This document shows positions 23,601 to 38,600 of a DNA stretch of 64,000 bases, one piece after another. Position 1 is the first letter of the stretch; each line of letters begins with the position of its first letter. Location: the NCBI GenBank assembly GCA_934045905.1, contig OW203764.1, forward strand, positions 29,490,900 to 29,554,899, read 5' to 3'. Both the position numbers and the translations under genes were made by a program. The DNA is from Leuctra nigra (taxonomy: Eukaryota > Arthropoda > Insecta > Plecoptera > Leuctridae). The notes beneath the pieces are model-generated. The model had not been told where the DNA came from. It worked only from the letters and a program-made list of their open reading frames with translations, and did no database searches.

Positions 23601-26600
23601 GTTTGACGACATAGGATATGAGAGTTTGTTCTTCTTTGAAGAATAATCTGGATTAATATGCACAGCCATCTACACTCGTCGTTCGTTCCTCCTCCTCGTG
23701 AGCTGCCTGTTAACTGAATAAAAATTGCAGTTCCTCACTTGCCGTCCCGAGAAGGGGCCGCCACCGACGCGCTTTTGAATAGCCAAGGCGGCGGTGGCAG
23801 CCCCTTCCCGGGACAGCAAGTGAGGCACTACAATTTTTATTCAGATAACAAGCAGCTCACGAGGAAAAGGAACGAACGACAAATGTAGACGGCTGTGTTG
23901 CTTATTAAGGATTTGAGGAAGACTAAAGATAGGAAGAGTCGAGGTTGAAAAGTGGAGGAATGATATAAAAACTTGGCGATTATTCCGTAATAATTGGAGG
24001 TAGCTATACAAAAGTATTTTCCTGGGACATCAGAGAAATACGCACATAACAAATAACAATAAATAATTTTTTTTGAGACCTCTTTGAAGATGAATTTAAT
24101 TTTATATTATTTATCCATTTTTAAGTTAGCTTTCTACACAATTAGACCTGCATAGATAGACTAATAAATAATTTATTGCTAGGCTAGGAAACTTATGAGT
24201 GACACTGCAATAAGCTTAATGCTGTGATCAAAACCTGAACATAGTGTGTTAGCAATTTCCTGTTTGAAATTAGTAAATGGATTGTTTCTTAGATGGTTGA
24301 TTACAAAGACAAACTGCATCTATTGGTCACAGTTCTTTCCCCATTCCGACAGACCCGACCTATGTCCTCCAAATGTCTTCCAATCCAATTGCATGGATTG
24401 GCAATTTAGAGAGTGGGGGAACTTTGAGAACTGTGATCCTATCCAACTAACACAAGACCTCACCTTGCGGCCGAATGTGAACTTAAAGATGAGGTTCAAG
24501 ATGCCGTTGGGGATTCGTGTGCCGAGAGCGTGTTGCAAGTTGACCTTGTAGCCTTTGACGACGTTTTCGGGGTACTTGGCCCTCCACCATGCCACGCACC
24601 TAAAATGAAGATAAACATAGTTAGCTCAAGCTCAAGAAACATTTGCATACATTATAGATCCTGACCTTCCTTGTACCAAGATTTGTAAGATAGCTTGGCA
24701 AATTCATTAGTAATTCACATGTTAGTAATTTCATTTAAGTGTTCATTAAGAATACATTTTTATTATGTGAGATATGACATGGAAATTTAGACATAAGGTC
24801 CTGGCAGAAGTTAAAAACTACTAGGAGTCAAGTGGCCAAAATAACATAAAGAAGTCATAATTTCGAACATTTGAACATATTCAAATTCCAGTTACCTGAG
24901 TACAAAATTAATATTTTGAATTTTTTCCCTTCAAAAACAAAATTCACTGAAAAACCTCCGAACAAAATCCTATATCGATAATTTTTTTTCATTATAACCT
25001 AGGTTGTTGCCAAAAACCGAACATGGAACACCTAACACATATTTCATGAGGTTTCAACAAGTTTTTAAAAAACAGCGTGGAATACGATTACGGCACTAAA
25101 TCTGGCGTTGTGTGAACACTCACCAGATGAGGTGGTTCTCAATCATGGAGATCATCGCATGCGACACATTCTTCTGGTCGTTGGTGAGGCCCGCGTCCAG
25201 GTTCTTCTCGTAGCGCTGGGATAGTTCCTTGAGGATGATGGCGCTGTCGGGGATCTCCTCACCATTGAGCTCGATGAACGGCAGCTGTCCCTTTTTAGAG
25301 CGGAACTTTGTCTTGTGGTCCACATTCTGAAACACAAACCACCGAGTTAGAAAATAGAACATCTTTGAGACAGGAGTTGCTTCTCATCTTGATATTTTAC
25401 ATGGTAGGTAGTTGACAAAATTTACAGAGAACAGCAATTGATCTTGATTTTGGGCTTATATCAATTAAATTTAACTCTAAGAATAGTTCAGTTTAGTTTC
25501 AGTTTATTAGTAAAACAATAGGTCCGTGAAGTTAGCACCGCCCATTAACGCACTAATTATCTCATGTGTGGGATGAATTAGTGCACAATTAGTGCGTTCG
25601 ATCGGCACTAATTTTATAATTAGTGCGTCATCCGTTTCCGAGAAAAACGCACTTTACTATGGGCGGTGCCAACTTCACGCAGCACCGCCCATTGACGCAC
25701 TAATTTTCAAACCCACACAGGCAATTAGTGCACAATTAGTGCGTTCGATCCCCCCCATTCCCTAAATTAGTGCGCACTTACTTTTCGAGTTATTCGTGAA
25801 TAACCGTGGGCGGTGCAGCACCGCCCATTGAAAATTTCAAGGTTTTCAGCACGCCATGTTTTAGTGCACAATTAGTGCGTTCGATTCCCCCCATTCCCAT
25901 AATTAGTGCGCACTTACTTTTCGAGTTATTCGTGAATAACCGTGGGCGGTGCAGCACCGCCCATTGAAAATTTAAGATTTTCAGCACGCCATGTTTTAGT
26001 GCACAATTAGTGCGTTCGATTCCCCCCATTCCCATAATTAGTGCGCACTTACTTTTCGAGTTATTCGTGAAAAACCGTGGGCGGTGCAGCACCGCCCATT
26101 GAAAATTTCAATGTTTTCAGTACGCCATGTTTTAGTGCACAATTAGTGCGTTCGATCCCCCCCATTCCCATAATTAGTGCGCACTTACTTTTCGAGTAAT
26201 TCGGGAATAACCGTGGGCGGTGCAGCACCGCCCATTGCAAATTTCATGGTTTTCAGCATGCCATGTTTTAGTGCACAATTAGTGCGTTCGATCCCCCCCA
26301 TTCCCATAATTAGTGCGCACTTACTTTTCGAGTTCGAGTGCTTACTTTTCGAGTGCTGCACCGCTCACGGTTTTTCACGAATAACTCGAAAAGTAGGTGC
26401 GCACTAATTATGGCAATGGGGGGGATCGAACGCACTAATTGTGCACTAAAACATGGCATGCTGAAAACCTTGAAATTTTCAATGGGCGGTGCTGCACCGC
26501 CCACGGTTATTCACGAATAACTCGAAAAGTAAGTGCGCACTAATTATGGGAATGGGGGGGATCGAACGCACTAATTGTGCACTAAAACATGGCATGCTGA

Positions 26601-29600
26601 AAACCTTAAAATTTTCAATGGGCGGTGCTGCACCGCCCACGGTTTTTTACGTTTACTCGAAAAGTAAGTGCGCACTAATTATGGGAATGGGGGGGATCGA
26701 ACGCACTAATTGTGCACTAAAACATGGCGTACTGAAAACATTGAAATTTTCAATGGGCGGTGCTGCACCGCCCACGGTTTTTCACGAATAACTCGAAAAG
26801 TAAGTGCGCACTAATTATGGGAATGGGGGGAATCGAACGCACTAATTGTGCACTAAAACATGGCGTGCTGAAAATCTTAAATTTTCAATGGGCGGTGCTG
26901 CACCGCCCACGGTTATTCACGAATAACTCGAAAAGTAAGTGCGCACTAATTATGGGAATGGGGGGGAATCGAACGCACTAATTGTGCACTAAAACATGGC
27001 GTGCTGAAAACCTTGAAATTTTCAATGGGCGGTGCTGCACCGCCCACGGTTATTCACGAATAACTCGAAAAGTAAGTGCGCACTAATTTAGGGAATGGGG
27101 GGGATCGAACGCACTAATTGTGCACTAATTGCCTGTGTGGGTTTGAAAATTAGTGCGTCAATGGGCGGTGCTGCGTGAAGTTGGCACCGCCCATAGTAAA
27201 GTGCGTTTTTCTCGGAAACGGATGACGCACTAATTATAAAATTAGTGCCGATCGAACGCACTAATTGTGCACTAATTCATCCCATACATGAGATAATTAG
27301 TGCGTTAATGGGCGGTGCTAACTTCACGGACCTTAAAACAATTTGTTGCAATCATTGGGTGAACATGTTTATTTGCAACATAGCCTTGATAAAAAATTAA
27401 AAATGCTTGAATGAAAAGGTTGTAGGGGCAAGGAGATACCAAAACCAAATGAGATCCAAAATATTTTCCACACACTTTATTGAATACCTGCACATTACAG
27501 CTACCAATAGCCTGTCATTCATCGTGCTGTGTGTTATATTGTGCCAATTTAGGTACTACCGAATTTAAGGGAAAATATAAATCATGCTGGGAAATTAAGA
27601 AATAATTTATAAGAGGTGGTGTGTTGTTTCTTTTACTAGTGGCAAAACTCGCTACAAAATTATACATTTAAATCACCAAAATCGCAATATTTTTCACATT
27701 TTCACAAAACTATAGAAAACATTTTTGAACACAGTTTTCAAACAAGTTTCAAAGTGATGTTTTTGAAATCAGGTCTACCAACTGCACGGTTCACTGGCGA
27801 TCTCGGCGTGAAATCTTTACCCTCAATCAACACGTGCCGGGGCTGGCAGGAAAGAAATTGCATTAGCATCCGCGTGGGTGGGGGCAGAATACATTGAACC
27901 TGGAGGGTGGGGGGGTACATGACAAACACTCTGGCCCTATTGACTTAGGTAGGTAGGGGTGATGACAGCAGGGGCGGCACAAGGCGGGATGCGAACACGA
28001 GAACAGCGGGAAACACAAATATGCATTCGAAAATAGGAGATATATAGTCTATCGCCCCCCTACCCCCAACCTCGATGGGAAATTAAGGTTAGTTATTCTG
28101 CAATTTATAAAGCTTCAGCATACAAGAACTGTTACGTCTTCAATAGTATTACGTATTTAGATAATCTAAATGTCAAATTTTAGGAGCATGAAATTGATAA
28201 GCATCTAAAGGTTTTCTTCAAAATTCGCGAGAAAGAAATGGAGACATTTAATTAAGATAAAGGTTCAAATTACAAGAAAGAAACAACTTTCAGATCTCGT
28301 ACTGTCGGTGGCCTTTGTTGCGTAATTCAAGCAATTAGTCTAAATTCTCAGAAGAATTTTTATTGGATACTCGACTCCAAAACGTTCTAAAAAAACTCTA
28401 ATTTAATCCGACTCTTCTCTAAAGATTCAATCAGGGCTGTCAAGTACATCGTTAAGATTCTCGAACAATGTCAATGAATGTTGAATGACTTGGAGGGTGG
28501 GATGGGGTGGTCTAGCCTGGAGGAGGGGGGACAGAGAGGGGGGGGGGGAGGACGTACACCACCCCCAGTATTGATCTCTCGCAAGCCAGACGCGCTCCAC
28601 GGACAAGGGGGGAGAGGGAGGCACGCACCCTACCCTGCCTGCACACCCTATATACCCCCAGCTGTCTACAATCCAGATCTACCCTCCGAGTCTGCTAAAA
28701 CCAGCAGCTAGACGCACCCTTCCACGGCGACGGCGTGTATAACGTCGCCGATACCATATTAGGAGTTGCCACTGTTGTGTTCTCGCAAGTTCCACCAACC
28801 GCCCCGGGAAATATGATATACGACCCTTGGGCAATTACCTCTATGCCGAAGAAGTGGGGCATTGTTGCAGATTGATTGGAGCTTAATCTACGATTCGGGT
28901 GATAATATTAAGTCGTAAACCCGAGGATCAAGTCGGTCGCAAACGCTTAGAGGAAATGCACGATAACTCGTAAGATTGGTAGTAAAAACGACACAAATTG
29001 GCCGCCTTTGTGCGAGCAAACAAGGTAATAACTTACGTGATTCGATTCCCTTCCCACTCGAGTCACGCAACGAGTATTTGTGATTTACTACATTATTTTG
29101 TCATATAAAAATCCCATGGATCGCAATAAATTGTAGATAAATCCGGAGTAGCTCAAACTTGTCCCAAAACAAAACGTAAAAATATGTTACTAAATAATAT
29201 ACGCGAACTCTTGTCACCTAGAAGTGATTTTAGGCAGTAAGGTACTGAATAATTATTATACTTTACAAATTATATAGGTATTAATATTTAGCAACTTCAT
29301 TAAAAACTTTTACTAAAAAAACATACTAGGCAACCATGTACTAAAACTAACTTTTTTAGTCAATAATTTCATTACTTCTAATTTATTATCCGCATTCCAA
29401 CATTTTGGTGAATAATTCGAATTAATACTACAAACTATCCTGCGTGTATATTTCGTTCCAGTTACATACAATGTCGCTGTCCGCAAGCAACGCATTGCGT
29501 GTCCTACTAGTGGCCAGCTGTGCGTTGCTGTTAGCCGTGTCGCGTGACATGGGGTGGACAGCTGCATAATCGCGACGACACGTCTGGGCACAGTTGCAAC

Positions 29601-32600
29601 TTGTAAGCGCGGCTCAATCAATGTGCCGCGGCATTATGCACTTCATGCACCGGCTCACAAGTCCCAAGACACATCGCAAACATTCGCCAGTCGATGATGG
29701 ATGAAGACGGAACCCCGAAAAGCTATTGCTGTCCAATATGTAATTGTTGGAAAGCACAGTGGCCAGCTTTTTCCACAATTTAATAATAAGTACGGCAAAA
29801 GAGCTTTAAGGTATGTGGTTCCAGCAATTTTTAATAAAATACCAACAGATTTAAAAAAGTTAAGAAATTATCAGAAAATTAAATATGAAATCAAAAATTG
29901 GTTATTACGTTCCTTGGAGTAGCTGATGTGTTGCCTCTTATTTAGTATTATAATTATAAGTTACCATGATTTTTCTTATTTGATATGTTTGATTTTTCTT
30001 CCTCTGTTCAGGATTTATTATGTGTATGTTAGTAATTAGTATTTGTAATTCGATTAATTAGTATCAATATCATGATAGATTGTTTCTTCCGATTGTGTAT
30101 TTTATTTGTTATACTATGTTAATGTTATTATTTACCAATTTATATTTTTGTGTATAATACCACAAAATATAATGTATATAATGTATAATACCACTAGACC
30201 ACTCGTGGTCTAGTGACTGTATACAGTGTATTATTTATGTGTGTTTCTAAATAAAAAAAATAAAAAAAAAATAAAAAAAAAAGTTATTCATTACTTTTTT
30301 ATCATGCTTGAACATAAATTTAATCATTTTCATTCAATGAATCTTTAATCAGTTACATTTTCTGCACGAGAATCACATACTTATTCGTAAAAAAGAATTT
30401 TACTTCTACTTTCAGTTTCAAAATTATTATAATTTCACTGTAGCAAGTCTCAAAATACAACTACTCAAGTAAATACCAACGTAAATACTTATGTAAACCA
30501 TCTGAAACTCTTCCTTGTTTGTACAAAAAAAAAACATTCCCATACTCGCCATTGACATTAATTCCTCATTTTTTAATCCTACAAATCTCGAAATGAAACG
30601 GATTCAGTTAAATACTACGTCTCTGAACAGTGCTGGACTAAACGTCCCCGTAATGCGATTAAAACCCGCCGTCCCACCGAGTTAAACCCCAACACGCTCG
30701 CCGACTTATTAGCAAGTAGCAGAGGAAGAGACGAGTGCAATCAAGTAGAGAGCGCGATTAAACAACGCTACACACGGCTTCCTTGAACACTAGCGGGAAA
30801 ACTGCATTCAAACTTGCTTCTTTTCTATCGCCAGCAACGCGGAAGATAATCCGCCGTGAAGTAGGCAGCCGAGATTGCACAGAAGCCCCACTAATTGCAT
30901 AGCTCCACGGCGCAAAGGAGCGGGATTTTTTATAATAAAACGTCTAAAAATAGCCGCGGAACAGAAATAGCTTGGATAAACACCGGTTGAATGTGGACTC
31001 AGTTTCTATGTCCACCGGAGATCGATGAACCACTTCAATTCTTGAATTCCACTGAGGAAAAGCACTTCATCTCGTAACAAAAATAAGTACTGAATAGAAA
31101 AACAAGTGTCCTCGGAGCGTGAGATATAAATTACACATCGCAAAGCTTTACGACAAACAAATTAAAATGTGACAAAAAGTTCGATTGAGGGAAAACTTTT
31201 GTGCAATTCGTTTCGAATCAGAAGTGCATCAAACGGTCACTCTCGGCTGCTCCCGTTACGCGACCCGCCGATTTGACGATGCACTTTGCGCATAGAACCC
31301 GCCAGCTGGTGAAATGGGTCTGCGTCGTGCAGTCACGACTGCAGTGAATTGCATTGCACTAACTGCACTCCGGCGATGCACCGGCCGATGCATCTGCGAT
31401 CGCAAGGACACAATGCCACGTTCACGCGAAACCAGATTTTAAATGGGCTTTTGTGAAAATAAATCGATTGAAATATTGGACTTGAGCCTAAAATAACGTT
31501 GGAAAACAACAAAGATCGTTGTATAAGTAAGCGAATGTGAGAACAGTTTTTTAAAATGAAGACTTTACGTCATTTGAAGTAGAACCAACATTTTTTGTAT
31601 TATTCCGCAGAAACAATTACAGTAAATAAAACCTGAGTGTTATCGAAATAGAAAATCCAGAGGCTGTTTTAGTTTTAATGTGAAAGGTTCCAATGACACT
31701 TTTCTCGCAGAGCAATGATTCTTGCGGTTGTTTTCCAGAACACAGTTTTTTTTTTCGTAATTTCGTATATAATCAGAACCGAAAACTAAAACAAATGTCA
31801 AATTGATAAAACACACACTATTACGCATCAACTTGCATATTATGTGATGTGTGAAAACTAATTATAATGAATTCAGGGACCAACGAAGCAATCAACAAAT
31901 TTTTATAAACGTCTCAAAATTCAAGTCAATCACCTTTATAGAAAGTGTACTCTCATTAATCTAACTCAAAAAAAGTGAAGTTGAAAAGCAAAGCCCAGCA
32001 GTCGTGTTCAATTATCACGATCAATTGCTCGAGAAGGGTGAAAGAAAAACCGAAGAGAGCAGGCAAGGGTGCTTGAACCCGAAATCACAATTCCGTTCGA
32101 TTTTTCGACCTCGAAAGACACGCCCCCTCTTCCACAAGGATAAGGTGGTGTGAAAAACGTTCCCACAATCGCACTTTTCACGTTTTTCACACCACACAAT
32201 CCCAGAGGTCGAAAATAGAAAGAGGGCACGTGAGAAAATCGTATCTGTCCCCCCCCCCCAGACCTTTACAAATCACGGTTCACAGATAACCCCCGGAGAG
32301 TCATAACGCTGTCATTCCGACACAGAAAGTGCAGTTAATGCACAAAAAATGTCAACTGACGTCTGACGGATGACGTTCGTCGTCTAACAACGTCGACAGC
32401 TTGTCAGAAGCTGTGATAACAGTTACACTAGATAAAAAATTTAAGATTATCGCGTACCTTTCTTATTTATACACCCAGAGCAGATGGGTTGAGACGTACA
32501 GAAGTCAATGAACATTTCAATTGTAAAACCATGGAGTTTTAAATATCTTTTTAAAACCTCCATGGTAAAACTATGTTGGTACATCAAAGGCAGATAGTTA

Positions 32601-35600
32601 GAAACCAGTAATAAGTCAACTGCGCTCATATACTGGATGAAAATGCACCGTCTTCAAAATTTCATTTGTCAAAAAGAAAACGACGAGATTTTCTTGAGAG
32701 AAATGTGAATCCATTATATTTTATCCTTCAACGAAATGGGGCAGTTTCGACTCAAGGCATGAAAAATTATTCACGATGTTATTCTCGGAGTTTTGTCAAT
32801 GCAACTAATATTTGCGCCTAGACGAAGATAATAGATAATAACTCCTCCAAATCAATGCTACAACGAGTTGAACTATTCACCACATTGAAAAGATTCACAT
32901 GCTAAACACATGGACCATTGCATAGAAAGAGATTTATTTTCGAATGCTTGACACATTTCTTGTTAATTTGAAAAGTACAATAAGTTGACCGTGGAAGCCT
33001 GGAGGCTGCGTACTGACTACTGTCCAGGATACAAATTATTGAAATTATTGTCCCTTATTGCGATTCCCTATAAGATTGAAATGATGACACTTATAGTAGT
33101 AATTCAAACTTAGTACCTACGTAACCCCAAGGGTCAAGTAACAAAAGAACATATTTTAGCGCCTGTTTTCGTGTAAAAGTTGTCGGACTGCGAGAGAACA
33201 CCCCACGCTCGAGAACACCCCACGCTCGAGAACACCCCACGCTCGAGAACACCCCACGCTCGAGAACACCCCACGCTCGAGAACACCCCACGCTCGAGAA
33301 CACCCCATGCTCGAGAACACCCCACGCTCGAGAACACCCCACGCTCGAGAACACCCCACGCTCGAGAACACCCCACGCTCGAGAACACCCCACGCTCGAG
33401 AACACCCCACGCTCGAGAACACCCCACGCTCGAGAACACCCCACGCTCGAGAACACCCCACGCTCGCGAACACCCCACGCTCGAGAACACCCCACGCTCG
33501 AGAACACCCCACGCTCGAGAACACCCCACGCTCGAGAACACCCCACGCTCGAGAACACCCCACGCTCGAGAACACCCCACGCTCGAGAACACCCCACGCT
33601 CGAGAACACCCCACGCTCGAGAACACCCCACGCTCGAGAACACCCCACGCTCGAGAACACCCCACGCTCGAGAACACCCCACGCTCGAGAACACCCCACG
33701 CTCGCGAACACCGCCAAAAAGGAAGTCGTCAGCGTAAAACATTCTGCCAGACAACAGCATCTGCACGTCGTTATGCACAAAACAGAAGAAACCAACAGAT
33801 TTTTTTACTCGTCCGCAAAATCTTCTCCAGAGATATTTTTATGCACTCTCTACGAGCCACATGTTCGGTGCTTAGATTCAGATGTAGAGAGCAAATAGAT
33901 CCAAGAGAGAGATAGAAGTCATAGTAAAATAGCAAACCTATGTGTCAGTTGTTTGTTTCTTTGATAGTAACTTCGAAGTACGTTGTTCCCGCAAATGTAG
34001 TAATAAGAGATATGCATTGTTTAATACAATTCTGACGTTAATTGCTTTGCAACTTCATACAAAATCTCTTTGAAACCTGATAGACAAAAGAGTTTTAGCT
34101 TGTAATTACGGCGCAGTCTTGCTAAAGCGGCGGCTAACGTCCCGCGGAATTGTCGCCCATGTGCTGTTGCCAGGCCGCACGGGGCCCCGCCGCCCCCGCC
34201 AGGGGGTGTGTGTGTGTGTGTGCGGGGGGTGGCGTTGCCATGGTTATCGGCCAATGAACCCGGGACCTTGGCGGCCGGCGTCTTTGCGAGGACAGCGCGA
34301 AACAAAACGCGACCATTTGGTGACCGGCCCCTCGGGGTTCCAGGGAGACAAAGGACGAAGAAAATACCGAGACGGAAAAAACAATGTTTCTGGAGGAAAT
34401 GTGATGGTGTTAGAGAGAAAAGTCTTTATATGATGATGCTAACGACTTGCCCACGAAATTAATCAAAACTATTGCAGTATCACTACAAAAATAGAGATTT
34501 CGGAGATGACACACAATAATCTTCCCAATACAAAGAAGAATGTGTAATTTGCTCAGTTAACAATAAGATTGAAAGGGGTTAGTTAATTGGGACAGAACAG
34601 GTCCCAATAGACCTTTCCGACGAAAGATAACAAATGTGTACCGACTGAGCTTTGTAAGTTTGTATACATGGAAAAATCAAAGGCACGTATTGAATTTGTA
34701 AACCTTATCAACTGAAAGACGAAGATCCAATTAAGGTTAGTGAGCAATCAAAGGCCGAAGTCAAAAGGCCATCGCGAAATGTAAAGATTTCTCGAACCTC
34801 TCACAACAATTTTCCTCCTGAAAGAAAACTCCCGAAACACGTTCCTTTGAGACGGAAAAGAAAAACACTCTGCCTATACGCCTCTAAACAGCAAATAAGA
34901 CGTCACCCAAAGAATCGAATGTTTCCGCTCAAATTAGTTCTTCATTGGAACAATATTATCGTCTCGCACGACAATCCCACCCCTTGGAGGCGAAGCAATT
35001 TGGCTCCTCTTCAAAGTCAATGCGCTGGGCTCTTCGAAATGACACCCCCCCACCCCGGCGCCATTAGACGTTCGCACCCTTTAAACACGCGGCGATTGTT
35101 TGCAGATGTAAATCAGAATCCTTTCGACTAGATGACTGACTGGTAAACTGGAGATAACTGTTGAATCTATGCTCGTCAGCTCCACCAGAATTTTACATGC
35201 AACCTCCATAATGTAGCTTGCATATAAAGTGAATACGTGAGTGTGCAATAATTTTCACGAGGAATACAATATCAGTTGTCGCCTCCGTTAATTACGTTCT
35301 CGGTACCTACATTTTATTAGAGCAAAGAAATTATTTTCTACAGCTACTTCACTGCCATTAATAAAGATAATTGCCACCTTTACTAGGTTTTCTCCTGGTA
35401 ATTTTATAAATGCCGAAGCACAGTCGACGATAATGTTTCTTGGTCAGATCATACAAAGACCATTCTCAACTGTGACCACTTTTACAGGTTGCCTTCGGTT
35501 AGAATACAGTAAGTGAAAACGAGATTGGTCTAGACTTCTGGGACTAATCTGGCTTGGAATCGTATTTGATTCTCGCAAATCATCCGTGCATATGAACAAG

Positions 35601-38600
35601 TAGGTTCAATCGCCGACCACAATAATAAAACTCAACTCAGTTCAGCAGACTATACACTCCAAAGACGTACCTGACCTCCACTGGACTCGAACCAGGATAT
35701 TCAAACAAACTGTCCGCTATTCGAACCAATCAATTGGCTGGCACATCACACATCCCGGAAGCGTCTTTGTTACGCAGCCGCACAGAAAAGGCTGTGGATG
35801 TGAAATCTGCATATACCAGCCCATCGCAAGGTGTCGCGCTATCTACGCACTTGGGGAGGCGCGAAGTGCGTGCAGGCACGAGCAAGGTCGTGAGAGAACG
35901 GGTGGTGACGAAGTAACAAGGTGCTGTGATTGCAATGACAGGTGCCACGAGCAAAGCCGGCTTCACATAAAGCGACCAATCACAAGTCCAGAAGCCGCTC
36001 AAGGGAGACTTGTGATTGTTCAATAAAAAAAGACGCGAAACGCAAAACGCGCTTTATGTGAAACCGGCTTTACACCGCCATTACCGCGGCGTTTGTTTTC
36101 ATGAATTTCGAGAGCTTTAAAACGTAACACGAGACGATTGAATCAATGACATTTAAAAACGATGGAGTAATATTACGATGTTTTAAAGGGAATGATAGAT
36201 ATTCCTACACAAATATTGATATTTTATAATTGAGATTATGATGACAGAGATATTACACCATATATGAATGATGATGATGATGATGAAAGTGTAGAAGGAA
36301 AGGTGAGAAGGAGGTGGTTACAGTCTATTTGAAGGAAATCTTTCCAGCATTTGCCTCTCGGCCGAGGAATATCATGAAAGAACTTCGGTGGATACGCGGG
36401 ATTCTAACCCGATACCTCCGGGGTGCAAATCTAGAACTACCTCAGACAACGTGCTCCGTTCCTAATTTTTCTGCGTAGTGTAGTTTTCATAGAAATAAAA
36501 GGCGTGCAATTCTGAGAATCAAAATCGACATTCTTTTTGCAATTCAGTGAAGTAACCTTCAAAAATAGAAACCGTAGCAAGTGCAGAAAGTTCTCGAGCA
36601 CGTGCTACAAATCCGCTGACTGCATGCGTTCACGTCTGCTGCCAAAGTGCCTGGTGACATCGTGACGGCAAGATGGAGGGCGACGTGACACGTGACGAAC
36701 ACGTGACAACACGTCGCAGGAAGGCAAGATGGCGAACCAACAGGAATAGGCAAGTGATTCAGACAATTAGCATCGAGTCACGGAAGGCAAGAGTTACTAC
36801 GCTACGCTAATGCAACAGGAGTTTCTATAAGCGAGTGATAGAACACTCGAAAAGAGTCCATGTGGGCTCTTTCGTTCTCCTATATTACACTAACTGAACA
36901 AATAAAAACACACAACTTACCAGAACAATGACGTGAAATCAAAGTATGTCTTACAGAAGAATGTTAAAACAAGGGTATTGGTTCAAAAAATTGAAGGTCA
37001 GTCAGCATGTGTGATTACAAATTCACAAAAAATTGCATCGCAATTCCCCAGTGCGTGCGAAGTTTACCATGTGAATTCATATTAATTCAAGAAGCAGATG
37101 GAATGGCAAATATTTGATTATTCACAACAGGAATTCGAACCCGCCCATCCACTGCGATATCTATCTCGCCTCACGCATATCGATCGAGATGGAACATTCC
37201 ATTCTCGATTCAAACGAACACGTGTTTCCCGCGCCGCGCGGCACGCGTCGCAGAACGAATAACTCGCATCGAGAGTGACAGGCGACTTGCTGTTAATTAA
37301 GCGAACATCCCACATTGTTGCCTACTTGAGACATTCGTCGCGGCGGCGGAGAGAACATGTCGGGAGATAATGGAACTGTCTGGGATGGATGCGTTTCTTG
37401 GAGGACTTCATTGTATTAGTTCCTTGAGGTGAATTTATGCAGACAGGAATTGCCAGGATAATGTACAGGCGGCGAAATGAACTCGGCAGTGACTAACGAA
37501 TAAGGAGGCCCGGTCCATAATGGAAATTGGAGTGATCTTGTCCCCCCAATACACATTTGGTGCCTATAAACTACACGACAAAATTACAAACGCTGCATCA
37601 GCCACAAAACTTTATATCATACAGAGAAATGTACACATTCTATACGGTTATTTTGTCGAAATCCTAGTCTAATTTTACAAAAAAACTAACTTCTAGACGA
37701 CCTATCAAAAGAAACACAATAAAACAGCTATATCGATGGGGACCTTACTTCCGATTCTGAGAAGAAATCAGTTGAAAGACCGTATACAACATTGGAGTTC
37801 CTTTCATCTGATATCAAATTTAGCATCGTTTTATCTTTTCAATCATATTACAAATTTCAATTTTCAGTTACCGCAAACACGTAAACCGAATTGTTTCATG
37901 ACCTGAGCCATTCCACCTCCATTATCTCGCACCACTGCAATGGTCCTCGTCTACGCCCTGCAATCTCTGCGGTTTAGTGCGATATAATCGACTCTTCGAC
38001 ATCGGCGTCGCCCAGATGGTGATCGTAAATGTTCGCCTCTCAACGGAGATCGCCTTTATCGCCGACAGAGGGTGGAGGATGGGGGCGCGAGCCCTCGACA
38101 GCCCTGTAGAACAATTCATTAGCAGCAGAACGGGGATCATCGCGGCCGATAACGTGGCTAGCCGCCTGGGAAAGGGATTCAGATGACAAAGCAAACACGG
38201 GAGAGTAAAACTTACAGAAATACATCAAGAAACTCTTTAGGAATAACTTTACGACATCAAACAGAATTGTGGATCTAGCGCATTAGGAACATAAGCTAAC
38301 ATCACAGAAGAATTACCGTGACACCTCGGCAAATATTCAACAGATAAAGCGGGATCAATTCCTCAAACAAGATGAGAGTATTCAAATATTATTGTTATAA
38401 ATGTAATTTTGATGTTTTACTGTCTACTCCCTACATTTAACAATGTTTATCAATCGGCATGGAAATAATTGTCATAAACTTCACAATAAACTCTACAGAG
38501 ACACTGTGGAGAAATAGTGGAAGCCAGCGAAGCGAGGATGTCTGTCACCTTTATGTGCAGCACACAGTCCGTTACCCCCACGTTACGTACTGTTTACCAG

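Noticed and set aside
25790..26981. Open frames repeating CALIMGMGGIERTNCALKHG on both strands
   Set aside because: Products of the foldback element's tandem units; the same peptide arises from both arms.
33194..33703. CRISPR-like regular repeat
   Set aside because: Pure head-to-tail tandem array with no spacers, in animal nuclear DNA.
33091..33915. Long overlapping open frames on both strands (up to 234 codons) of repeated RAWGVLE / HAREHPTLENT
   Set aside because: They are translations of the 17-bp array; a stop-free unit not divisible by three opens every frame.
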